Position numbers and translations under genes: made by a program
NCBI GenBank assembly: GCA_963546395.1
Contig: CAUUMS010000009.1
Span: forward strand, 1 to 64,000
Direction of reading: 5' to 3'
Source: Bacteroides_D sp963546395
Lineage (GTDB): Bacteria > Bacteroidota > Bacteroidia > Bacteroidales > CAJPTX01
DNA length: 64,000 nt
Notes under the pieces: model-generated
Told to the model about the DNA's origin: nothing
What the model saw: only the letters and a program-made list of their open reading frames with translations
Databases searched by the model: none
Shown: piece by piece, positions 53,363 to 60,719 of the stretch
How positions within the stretch are numbered: the stretch's first letter is position 1
Layout: the number at the start of each line of letters is the position of its first letter

Positions 53363-56300
53363 CTAGAACAAGCTCCCCATCTGCTTCTCTATGATGGCCA
53401 GGGTTTCCTCGTCACCATGGGCTTTCGCCATACGCACCAGCTGCTCGAGCACTGCCATAGCCATGCTGTACTCGTTCTGCGCCATACGCTGCAAATGCTC
53501 GGGTAACAACTGCATGAAGTGCACCTGGTCGATGCACTGCCCGGCATACTCCAGCACACGCTCAGCACCTTTAGCCTTCTCTCCACAGCGGTAGTAGCAC
53601 TCGATCATCGGGAGCCAATTGTAGCTCCAGTCTACTCGTGCGGGTGGCAACGAAGCGAAGCAGTGGTCGAGGAGTCGTACGCACTTGGCCGAATCGCCCA
53701 TCTGCGCCAATCCCTCGGCAGTTGTGGCAAAGCCCCTCACATAGTACTCGATCATGCGCTTGCACGTCTCATCCAAGTACACACTAGGCGCATTGATACT
53801 CCGGAAAGAGTAACGCTCCACGAGATTCTGGTATGATCGGGCCGTATCCACACGCACTGCCCCATCACTGAATGACACGGGGAAGACCTCTGACACTAGC
53901 CCGTCGGTGGCAAAATATCGGTCGAGGCCCCAGTACATGTCCTTCGGGAGCAGCGGCGAGTAGTACATCGGCCGCCGCCACTCGTTGTTCGCCAGCAAGC
54001 AGTACATGGCAAACCCATTCTTGTACAAGAGAGAGCCCTTGGGACTCAGCAGCACGGTATCCAGCAATTGCCCATGGAACTGTGGGGGCACGAGCTCTTC
54101 AGCCACACGGCGATCGGCAGGCACGGTGAATCGATTCGTAGGCAGTCGGCTAATGTAGCCCCCGCCCACCATTGGTGAGCTGATGCGGGCGTTGGGATCA
54201 CCGCTGAGCACAAACCCTAGGCTCTCCTTCAGATCATAGGGGCGCTTGAGCAGATCCTGCATCACCACCACGTCATTGTTCCCCTCCAGGTAATCCTTGC
54301 GTTCCATGCCGAAGGGGAGCGGATCGCCATCGTACGCCTTACGGCTCATCACGTCCACATACCAGTCTCCCCCGAGGTAGGTGAGATTGCATATGCGCAC
54401 ATCGGTGCGGAAACCCTCGGCCTCCTGGGCGTACCACAGCGGGAAGGTGTCATTATCCGCGTAGGTGAAGAGGATCCCATTCTTCCCCGACGTGTTGAGC
54501 ATGTTCTTACCGAAGTCCACGGACACGTAACGTCCCGACCGGTCGTGATCGTCCCAGTTCTCACGGGCCATGATGCACGGCACCAGCAGCAACGACAATG
54601 CGATTGCAACCGCAGCCCCGATACGCTCGCGTAGCAAGCGACCTAGAAGGCCTGCCAGGGGCACCACGCCAACCCCAACCCAGATGGCAAATGCGTAAAA
54701 GCTCGCAGCAAAGGTGTAGTCACGCTCACGCGGCTCATAGGGCTTCTGATTCAGGTACATCACGATGGCGATGCCCGTCAGGAAAAACAGCGTTAGCACT
54801 ACAGTAGCATCCTTGGGTCGGCGGCGGAACTGCGACATCATGCCTGCCAGACCTAGCAGCAGCGGGAGCATGTAGTAGCGATTGTGCGCCCTGTTGCTCC
54901 GGTAGGGCTCGGGGAGCTGATCCTGCGGCCCTAGGCGGGGCGTATCCACCAGTGGGATACCCGACACCCAGTTCCCACGTAGCAAATCGTGCCCGTAGCC
55001 CTGGTAGTCATTCTGACGGCCGCAGAAGTTCCACATGAAGTAGCGCCAGTACATGAAGCCCACCTGGTAGCGGAAGAAGAAGAGGAGATTCTCCCCGAAT
55101 GTGGGTATCACCACCCGTTCCATCTTGCCATCGGGCCCCATCACCTCAACGCTCCGCCCCTTGATATTCACCCAACCCTTGTAGCCTTGCACGTGGATAG
55201 GCTCACGGCTCCACATGCGGGGGAATGGTGTCACAAAGCGTTTATCGTACACCGGCTCACTGCGCCGATTCACCACCTCATAACGATCGCCCCTGGGGGC
55301 GTACACCGGAGAGCCTTCGGTGTAATCTACGACCGGTGCAGTGAAGTATGGCCCCGTCATCAGCGGACGGTCTTCATACTGCTCACGATTCAGGTAGCTC
55401 TTAAGTGCGAACATATTGTCCGCCCCATTCTGATCCAGTGTGGGATTGGCCAGCGAGCGTATCACAATCACCGCGTAGCTGCTGTAACCTATAAGCAGCA
55501 TGGTGGCGCAGGTAAACAGCAGGTTAGCCACACTCGCCCTGCGCCGATAGGTGTACACCATCCCAAGCACCAGGCCCACAACCAGCAGAGCGAAGAAGAA
55601 CAGGGCACCGCTCAGGAATGGTAAGCTCATCCCATTCACGAAGAGCAGCTCAAACCATGACGCAATGACCACCAGCCCTTGTATCACCCCGTAGAGCACC
55701 GTGAGCAGAATGGCCCCAGCCACAATCATCGCCTTCGTGATACCCCACCACGAGAAGCTGTAGCGCCGGAAGTAGTACACCAGCACAATGGCCGGTATCG
55801 CTAGCAGGTTGAGTAGGTGCACCCCGATGGATAGCCCCATGAGCAAGGCGATGAGCACGATCCACCGATTGGCGTGCGGCGCATCTGCCTCAGCATCCCA
55901 TTTCAGTATGGCCCAGAATACTACGGCCGTGAATAGCGATGAGAGCGCATATACCTCGCCCTCCACGGCCGAGAACCAGAACGTGTCGCTGAACGTGTAG
56001 CACAACGCACCCACGGCGGCAGCACCCATTATGATCACGGCCTGCCATGGGGATGGATCTGTCGTGCGATCGCCCACCACCATACGCCGCGCCATGTAGG
56101 CAATGGACCAGTAGAGGAACATCACCGTAGCCCCGCTAGCCAGGGCTGAGAGGCTATTGGCATACACGCCCACCTGCTCGGGTGATGGGGCGAACATGGT
56201 GAAGAGGCGCATCAGCAGCATGAAGAATGGGGCTCCCGGGGGATGACCCACAATCAGCTTATGCCCGCAGGCAATGAATTCCCCGCAGTCCCAAAAGCTC

Positions 56301-56401
56301 GCCGTCGGCTCCATGGTCAGCAGGTATACCACTGATGAGATGGCGAAGAGAACCCATCCCCCCACGGCATCTAGCCTCCGATACCAGTTGCTATTCTTCA
56401 T
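53363..56401 (-). CDS. DUF2723 membrane protein (GT-C glycosyltransferase-like)
   Basis: 1,012 residues. The N-terminal DUF2723 region starts with a membrane helix and carries the family signature T-M-E-P-T-A-S-F-W-D-C-G-E-F-I-A near residue 30, then H-P-P-G-A-P-F-F. About a dozen membrane helices fill the first ~600 residues. A large soluble part of ~400 residues follows, with helical repeats at the end. The acidic D-C-G-E motif in the first loop resembles GT-C O-mannosyltransferases. In Bacteroidota this family is widespread and is suspected of protein or lipid glycosylation, not demonstrated here. Its ATG overlaps the end of xseB by 11 bp. Confidence 0.88.
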   Translation of the reverse strand: MKNSNWYRRLDAVGGWVLFAISSVVYLLTMEPTASFWDCGEFIACGHKLIVGHPPGAPFFMLLMRLFTMFAPSPEQVGVYANSLSALASGATVMFLYWSIAYMARRMVVGDRTTDPSPWQAVIIMGAAAVGALCYTFSDTFWFSAVEGEVYALSSLFTAVVFWAILKWDAEADAPHANRWIVLIALLMGLSIGVHLLNLLAIPAIVLVYYFRRYSFSWWGITKAMIVAGAILLTVLYGVIQGLVVIASWFELLFVNGMSLPFLSGALFFFALLVVGLVLGMVYTYRRRASVANLLFTCATMLLIGYSSYAVIVIRSLANPTLDQNGADNMFALKSYLNREQYEDRPLMTGPYFTAPVVDYTEGSPVYAPRGDRYEVVNRRSEPVYDKRFVTPFPRMWSREPIHVQGYKGWVNIKGRSVEVMGPDGKMERVVIPTFGENLLFFFRYQVGFMYWRYFMWNFCGRQNDYQGYGHDLLRGNWVSGIPLVDTPRLGPQDQLPEPYRSNRAHNRYYMLPLLLGLAGMMSQFRRRPKDATVVLTLFFLTGIAIVMYLNQKPYEPRERDYTFAASFYAFAIWVGVGVVPLAGLLGRLLRERIGAAVAIALSLLLVPCIMARENWDDHDRSGRYVSVDFGKNMLNTSGKNGILFTYADNDTFPLWYAQEAEGFRTDVRICNLTYLGGDWYVDVMSRKAYDGDPLPFGMERKDYLEGNNDVVVMQDLLKRPYDLKESLGFVLSGDPNARISSPMVGGGYISRLPTNRFTVPADRRVAEELVPPQFHGQLLDTVLLSPKGSLLYKNGFAMYCLLANNEWRRPMYYSPLLPKDMYWGLDRYFATDGLVSEVFPVSFSDGAVRVDTARSYQNLVERYSFRSINAPSVYLDETCKRMIEYYVRGFATTAEGLAQMGDSAKCVRLLDHCFASLPPARVDWSYNWLPMIECYYRCGEKAKGAERVLEYAGQCIDQVHFMQLLPEHLQRMAQNEYSMAMAVLEQLVRMAKAHGDEETLAIIEKQMGSLF

Positions 56402-56618
56402 TCCTTATCAGCTTATCCCACGAGGCCGTGATCTGCTCCACGCGCCCGCAGGTGCCATACAGCTTATCGTAGCAGCAATGCAGCAAGACATCCGCCTGAC
56501 GTACGGCCTCCTCCAGCTGCTCCAGCGGCATATCACCCCGCTCCAGCAGCACCACCAGCTCTTGCAGCTTGGCCAGAGCCTCCGAGTAGCTCATCTTAGA
56601 CTTTGCCTTGCCTGCCAT
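56391..56618 (-). CDS. xseB: exodeoxyribonuclease VII small subunit
   Basis: 75 residues, normal for XseB. It contains the family pattern S-Y-S-E-A-L-A-K-L-Q-E-L-V-V-L-L-E-R-G-D-M-P-L-E-Q-L-E-E-A-V near residues 10-40. Together with XseA it forms the exonuclease that degrades single-stranded DNA from both ends. xseA, usually just upstream, is absent; a tRNA gene and non-coding DNA lie there instead. It leads the xseB-DUF2723-deacetylase operon, with a TACCTTTG element at 56683-56690. Confidence 0.92.
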   Translation of the reverse strand: MAGKAKSKMSYSEALAKLQELVVLLERGDMPLEQLEEAVRQADVLLHCCYDKLYGTCGRVEQITASWDKLIRNEE

Positions 56619-56981
56619 TCTTGCGCCCGCATACGGTCACCCGAAGCACACACATTGTCGCCTCGCCGTCCGCAAACTGAGGCAAAGGTAATGAATCCCG
56701 ACGGATGAACCTGCATATGATCCCGCAGGATCACCCGGTCGCACCCTCAGAGATGCTGCACCGAATCGAATCGGGGAGCCTAGCCATATGCGCCAACATG
56801 GCCTCAGCCGTCACCAGAGCCTACCAGTGGCGACGCGTCACCACACCTGCAATGATAGGCCTTCACACGCAATACCTACGCCCAAGCATGACTCCCTATA
56901 CCCTCATACAACGGCGTGGCGCCAGCCTTCCTCTACGAACATGGCAGAGCGTCTGCACTACCGCTGTAATTTCCCCATAGC
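56619..56981. other. gene-free stretch with a promoter element
   Basis: Between xseB and the terminator of tRNA-Ile2. It contains TACCTTTG on the minus strand at 56683-56690, a likely -7 element for xseB. I see no coding frame of quality and no xseA remnant. Confidence 0.5.
56683..56690 (-). promoter_or_regulatory. -7 promoter element of the xseB operon
   Basis: TACCTTTG on the minus strand, 64 bp before the xseB ATG. No TTG at the standard -33 spacing. Confidence 0.45.
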
Positions 56982-57013
56982 AAAAACGGGCCGACCGTTC
57001 CCGATCGACCCGT
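56982..57013 (-). terminator. terminator of tRNA-Ile2
   Basis: On the minus strand ACGGGTCGA pairs with TCGGCCCGT (G·T allowed) and is followed by TTTT. It starts 13 bp beyond the tRNA 3' end. Confidence 0.8.
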
Positions 57014-57026
57014 CATGCACCCGCAG

Positions 57027-57100
57027 TGGGCCCAGCTGGGCTTGAACCAGCGACCCTCTGATTATGAGTCAGATGCTCTAACCGGCTGAGCTATGGGCCC
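57027..57100 (-). tRNA. tRNA-Ile2 (anticodon CAT, lysidine type)
   Basis: A 74-nt cloverleaf with acceptor arms GGGCCCA/TGGGCCC, discriminator A and anticodon loop CTCATAA. CAT could mean Met, initiator Met or Ile2. The anticodon arm GACTCATAATC and the GGTCGCTGGTTCAAG T-arm side match my recollection of the Escherichia coli Ile2 tRNAs rather than the Met ones. It would then read ATA after TilS modifies the C34. A TACATTTG element lies 44 bp upstream. Confidence 0.85.
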
Positions 57101-57144
57101 CGGAGCAAGACGCATCGTCACACATCTACCCCGCACTGCGGCTG

Positions 57145-57152
57145 CAAATGTA
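57145..57152 (-). promoter_or_regulatory. -7 promoter element of tRNA-Ile2
   Basis: TACATTTG on the minus strand, 44 bp before the tRNA 5' end. Confidence 0.45.
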
Positions 57153-57348
57153 CGAACAACTTTCGAATTCGCACATTTCCCGGATAGACGCTCTATGGCA
57201 CCTACCGAAGGCACCACTACTCCGCAAACAGAGTAACAGTATCAACCAGCATGCGCACAGCAACTCGCCATTAGCTCCCCCAACATTGATCGGCTGGGGA
57301 TATGGGCAGAAAGAGATGCTGAGAATCGCAGCCCCCATCGGCACAATA

Positions 57349-57379
57349 TTTACGGGGCAAGAACATTTGGCTATCTTTG
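57349..57379 (+). promoter_or_regulatory. promoter of the tandem small genes
   Basis: TATCTTTG at 57372-57379 with TTTA at 57349-57352 in the -33 place (19-20 bp spacing). It lies inside the longer open frame that begins at 57148, which supports the later start at 57463. Confidence 0.45.
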
Positions 57380-57462
57380 CTTACAGGGCATTAAGTCTCC
57401 CACCGAAGACTTCAGCTGATTTGTTTGCCCTGCATCCACAGCTGCAAAACAGATTATGCGCA

Positions 57463-57796
57463 ATGGGGAATGAGCTCATATTCAGCGTGCCCGGCATGGT
57501 GAATGCGTATCCAGCGGACTGTGACAAAAATCGCATGACGGTGATCTGTGCTAACCTGCTACGCTTCGCCTACGACCATGGCCTTCTAAACGTTTGTCCG
57601 TTTACTGAGGGTAGTGAGCTGCTTATGGATACGATTATTCGCGAAGACGATTTGACCGCATTGGGAAAGCTCATCTTCAATGACTTAATGTATGACTGGC
57701 TTACCTACGCGGACAACGAGAGTGGGAAAATCGACAGTAAAGAACAACGTGAAAATACTTGAGAAGTATTTCAACAAGATAAGCCAGAGCGTGTAG
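57463..57796 (+). pseudogene. small protein of unknown family, first of a tandem pair, frameshifted near its end
   Basis: Starting at the ATG at 57463 the product aligns from its first residue with the second copy (M-V-N-A-Y against L-M-N-A-Y; NLLRFAYDHG against HLLRFSYEKG; IIREDDLTALGK against VIRESDLTETGK). A single extra T at about 57738 shifts the frame after S-G-K-I-D, giving an early stop at 57760-57762. Without it the frame would run on through N-N-V-K-I-L-E-K-Y-F-N-K to 57796, exactly like copy two. The open frame reaches back to 57148, but the earlier part lacks protein character and contains a promoter. It is acidic and soluble, without a signal peptide. Function unknown. Confidence 0.65.
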
Positions 57797-57958
57797 CTAG
57801 CTGGCAATGCGGCTCACCCGATCATCCCCAACCGCATAGGCGCCGCAACTTCAGCTATTGACTGGCGAATCGGTAACATTTAGGAATGGGCGTGTTCCAC
57901 AGAAGATGCCATTAACAAGGGGAGAATTTGTGCTCAAGCTCAAATCATTAGGACGACG

Positions 57959-58292
57959 ATGAGCGACACGGTACTGTTAGACGTTGCATACCTCATGAAC
58001 GCGTACATGTGTATAACCGACAAGGATAACGTGCTGATCGTTTGCAGCCATTTGCTTCGGTTTAGTTACGAGAAGGGGGCTCTTACTGGTGAATCCCTTT
58101 GATGAGCAGGGCAACTTAAAAATCGAGACCGTCATCAGAGAAAGCGATTTAACAGAAACTGGAAAACAGCTATTTGACGACCTAGCAGACAAATGGCTTG
58201 CTTACACGAGCAACGGGAGTGGGAAAATCGATAGAAAGAACAACGTGAAAATGCTTGAGAAGTATTTCAACAAGCTAAGCCAGAGCGTATAG
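57959..58292 (+). pseudogene. second copy of the tandem small gene, also frameshifted
   Basis: It begins at the ATG at 57959 (M-S-D-T-V-L-L-D-V-A-Y-L-M-N-A-Y). The first frame stops at 58100-58102 after ~47 codons. The rest of the protein (N-P-F-D-E-Q-G-N-L-K-I-E-T-V-I-R-E-S-D-L … L-E-K-Y-F-N-K-L-S-Q-S-V) continues in another frame to 58292. The shift lies near 58075-58090, close to a run of G. The ~85 bp after each copy are also alike (57797-57885 and 58293-58375), so a ~500-bp unit was duplicated. Sequence error is an alternative to real decay. Confidence 0.65.
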
Positions 58293-58386
58293 CTGGCTGG
58301 CAATGTGGCTCACTCGATCATCCCCACCGCATAGGCACCGCAATTTCAGCTATTGACGGCAGATCGATAACGTATAGTAAGGTAGA

Positions 58387-58422
58387 GGGGGCCTCACCGC
58401 TCTAGTAGCGGCACAGGCCCCC
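58387..58422. terminator. two-way hairpin between convergent genes
   Basis: GGGGGCCT (58387-58394) pairs with AGGCCCCC (58415-58422), with an inner CCGC/GCGG helix. It lies between the tandem small genes and the convergent outer-membrane protein gene. Confidence 0.65.
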
Positions 58423-58517
58423 CATCACTCCCTTTCTTCCAAATCTCAGTATCACCAACTAGCGGCCTATACAATGGGGAAATGGCACCCCCACGCTGGT
58501 AAAGACGGTGACTCCAG

Positions 58518-59948
58518 CTAAAACGAGTAGATAACCTGGCAGTAGGCATCGCCATTGTGCCGCGCCGGATGGAGTGCAGACTGCTTACCTGTGAGCAGAA
58601 TGTGCGCCCCCACCTTCAAGTCGAGATTATCAATCGGCGTGTACGTAAGCTCAGGGAGCGCAAACAGGGCGTAAGTGCCCGCCACATCGTCGAACTCATC
58701 CACCCGTAGCATCCCGTTCAGCGGGGCCAACTTGATGCGCGCATCGTCCGATGTCCACTCGGCCACCCAGGACAAATAGTCGTGCAGTGCCTTCCGGCCC
58801 TCTTCATGAGCCATGCCATGGGCATATTGCAAGTTGACGTACAGGTTGATCGGGAACGTGTAATCGGCCCCCACCGTGTACTTAACGTATGGCTCCTTGG
58901 CGAGCACCAGGCTATCGGACAACTTGAGCGGGAACTGCCCCATAAGTGGGAAACCGGGTAGCCCTATGCCAACCTTCGCCGCACGCTCCATGCGAACCTC
59001 ATGCTCGGGGAGGAATAGTGCCGCCTCTCCCCACACCCCCACACTACCAATGGCACCCGCTACGTCAAATCCCACCACCTGGCGAATCGGATGGCTGAGC
59101 GTAGCCTTCACGTCGGCGCTCACGGTAGCCGTCAGCGTTGGCGCAGAAAAGCTAGTCACCCGAGCCTCCGTGTTAACGCTACTGGGCACTGGCATCGGCA
59201 TCGGTTGCCGCAGCCAGCTGAGCGAAAGCGAGAAATTGCGGATGTCACAGCCCAACTTCACCGCATAGGTGGCATTCTTTAGGCTCCATCCGGGAGCCTC
59301 ATCGTGCCATGACATGGTGACCGGATCGGCCTTCACGCGCACAGTGCCCGCCATTGGCACCTCAACATCGAACGACCTAGGATACTTCGCCGTCACGGCC
59401 TCTAGCCACTGCCGTGTCGGGAGCACCGCCCCCTCAAAGTGGGGCGTAAAGACACCCGTGAGCGTGAATGGCCCCATGTAGCACCGGGCCTGGAGGGAGT
59501 TGGTAGGCATGTGGCACCCCACGTCCCAAAAATCCTCCAGATCCACGGGGTTCACATTGTCCGTCGGATTAAGCCTATCGGCCGTTCCCCAGGCAATGCG
59601 TTGCCGCCCCACGGTGATGTCGAGATTCTTGAGCAGGAATCCGTAGAGCTCCACGTAAGCCTCACGCAGCTGAAAGGTGCCCGGCTTAGTCTCGAAGGGC
59701 GAAGAGGATATCAGGCGACGCACCCACACATCGCTGTAGAACTTCACACGCCCATCGATGGTGTAGGAAGGCGTAAGGCTTAGGCGATACTCCTGCCAGC
59801 TAAGCTGGCCATTGTACGTTGAGAGGCGATCATCCAGACGGAGGGCTCCCCCCAGTTCAAGGCGTTGCCCCTCCTCCTGCGCATGCAGGGGAACAAGCGG
59901 CACGAGCATCATGGCGAGTGCCAGAGCCGCGCGTAGACGAGTATGCAT
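58518..59948 (-). CDS. outer-membrane beta-barrel-like protein (DUF1302-like)
   Basis: 476 residues with a signal peptide ending at LHAQ. The mature part is made of alternating amphipathic strands, with F-Y-S-D-V-W-V-R-R, FQLREAYVELYGFLLKNLDITVGRQRIAWG and N-P-V-D-L-E-D-F near residues 75-150. This resembles DUF1302/alginate-porin-like outer-membrane proteins, in which G-R-Q-x-I-x-W-G is a hallmark. In proteobacteria, similar proteins are encoded next to MMPL permeases and DUF1329/LolA-like proteins. Here it is the last gene of the same kind of cluster, 25 bp after the LolA-like gene. It is probably the outer-membrane exit or receptor. Confidence 0.75.
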   Translation of the reverse strand: MHTRLRAALALAMMLVPLVPLHAQEEGQRLELGGALRLDDRLSTYNGQLSWQEYRLSLTPSYTIDGRVKFYSDVWVRRLISSSPFETKPGTFQLREAYVELYGFLLKNLDITVGRQRIAWGTADRLNPTDNVNPVDLEDFWDVGCHMPTNSLQARCYMGPFTLTGVFTPHFEGAVLPTRQWLEAVTAKYPRSFDVEVPMAGTVRVKADPVTMSWHDEAPGWSLKNATYAVKLGCDIRNFSLSLSWLRQPMPMPVPSSVNTEARVTSFSAPTLTATVSADVKATLSHPIRQVVGFDVAGAIGSVGVWGEAALFLPEHEVRMERAAKVGIGLPGFPLMGQFPLKLSDSLVLAKEPYVKYTVGADYTFPINLYVNLQYAHGMAHEEGRKALHDYLSWVAEWTSDDARIKLAPLNGMLRVDEFDDVAGTYALFALPELTYTPIDNLDLKVGAHILLTGKQSALHPARHNGDAYCQVIYSF

Positions 59949-59972
59949 GGCTATTGACGATTATTTAGGCAA

Positions 59973-60710
59973 CTATCGCTGCAAATTCCTATCGGTGAAC
60001 ACATCATCGGCCAGGCCCGAGTCCACCTCCACCTTCTGCACCTGCATTGTGGTTACCGATCCGCTCTTCAGGTCGCGCATCTCAGTCCGGTGAGCCATCA
60101 GCACCCCCTTCTCTGGCCGAACATCCGTGGCCGTCATGCGCTTCACCTGCTCACCCTTTCGGTAGAATACAACCTCAGTGGGATACCAATCGCTCGCCCG
60201 AACGTGGATCTCCAGCTCGCTGTAGTCGCTCTGCGTACCAGGCTTTGGCGTGAGCACCAGCACATACTCGCCCCCCTGTTGCTGCTTAATGGTGGGCATC
60301 CATAGCTCGGCATAACGCTTAGCCTCGAGATCCTCGTAGGAGTAATCGGTGCCGGCGAACTTGCCATTCTTAACGTGAGCCGCAATGCGACGCACCTTCT
60401 TGTAGGCCGGCAAGTACAGCGACATGTTATCGCCTGGCAATGATAGGAACCCGATACCCTTCTGCGCAGCGGGCGACAGGAATTTAATCATGCGCCGATC
60501 CGTGCCCTTCTGCCAGAGCTGCAAGGTGCGCTCCGACTTTACCCCACCCTTTGCCGTGATGGTCATGCTGCTTGTGGCCACCAGATCCTTCGCGGCATGT
60601 AGCACATCATCCGCATGCTTGAGCACATCGTCAGCCGTCTGTGCGCTAGCCGACGAGGCAACCAATCCGAGGGCCACACCCCAAGCGAGGAAAATAGCTT
60701 TCGTTCTCAT
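59973..60710 (-). CDS. LolA-like outer-membrane lipoprotein-sorting family protein
   Basis: 245 residues. A signal peptide ends near SSASA-Q. The mature protein has the half-barrel strand pattern of the LolA/LolB fold: S-S-M-T-I-T-A-K-G-G, R-T-L-Q-L-W-Q-K-G-T-D-R-R-M-I-K-F, G-I-G-F-L-S-L-P-G-D-N-M-S-L-Y-L-P and Y-S-Y-E-D-L-E. The last motifs are typical of LolA-like proteins encoded beside MMPL/RND permeases rather than true LolA. It likely carries a lipid or hydrophobic molecule across the periplasm between the permease and the outer-membrane protein. It lies 9 bp after the permease gene. Confidence 0.85.
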   Translation of the reverse strand: MRTKAIFLAWGVALGLVASSASAQTADDVLKHADDVLHAAKDLVATSSMTITAKGGVKSERTLQLWQKGTDRRMIKFLSPAAQKGIGFLSLPGDNMSLYLPAYKKVRRIAAHVKNGKFAGTDYSYEDLEAKRYAELWMPTIKQQQGGEYVLVLTPKPGTQSDYSELEIHVRASDWYPTEVVFYRKGEQVKRMTATDVRPEKGVLMAHRTEMRDLKSGSVTTMQVQKVEVDSGLADDVFTDRNLQR

Positions 60711-60719
60711 GATCTTACC

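Noticed and set aside
56986..57013. CCGACCGTTC near tRNA-Ile2 as a third TetR operator
   Set aside because: The ten bases are part of the terminator stem of the tRNA, which explains them. The flanking palindrome of the true operators is absent.
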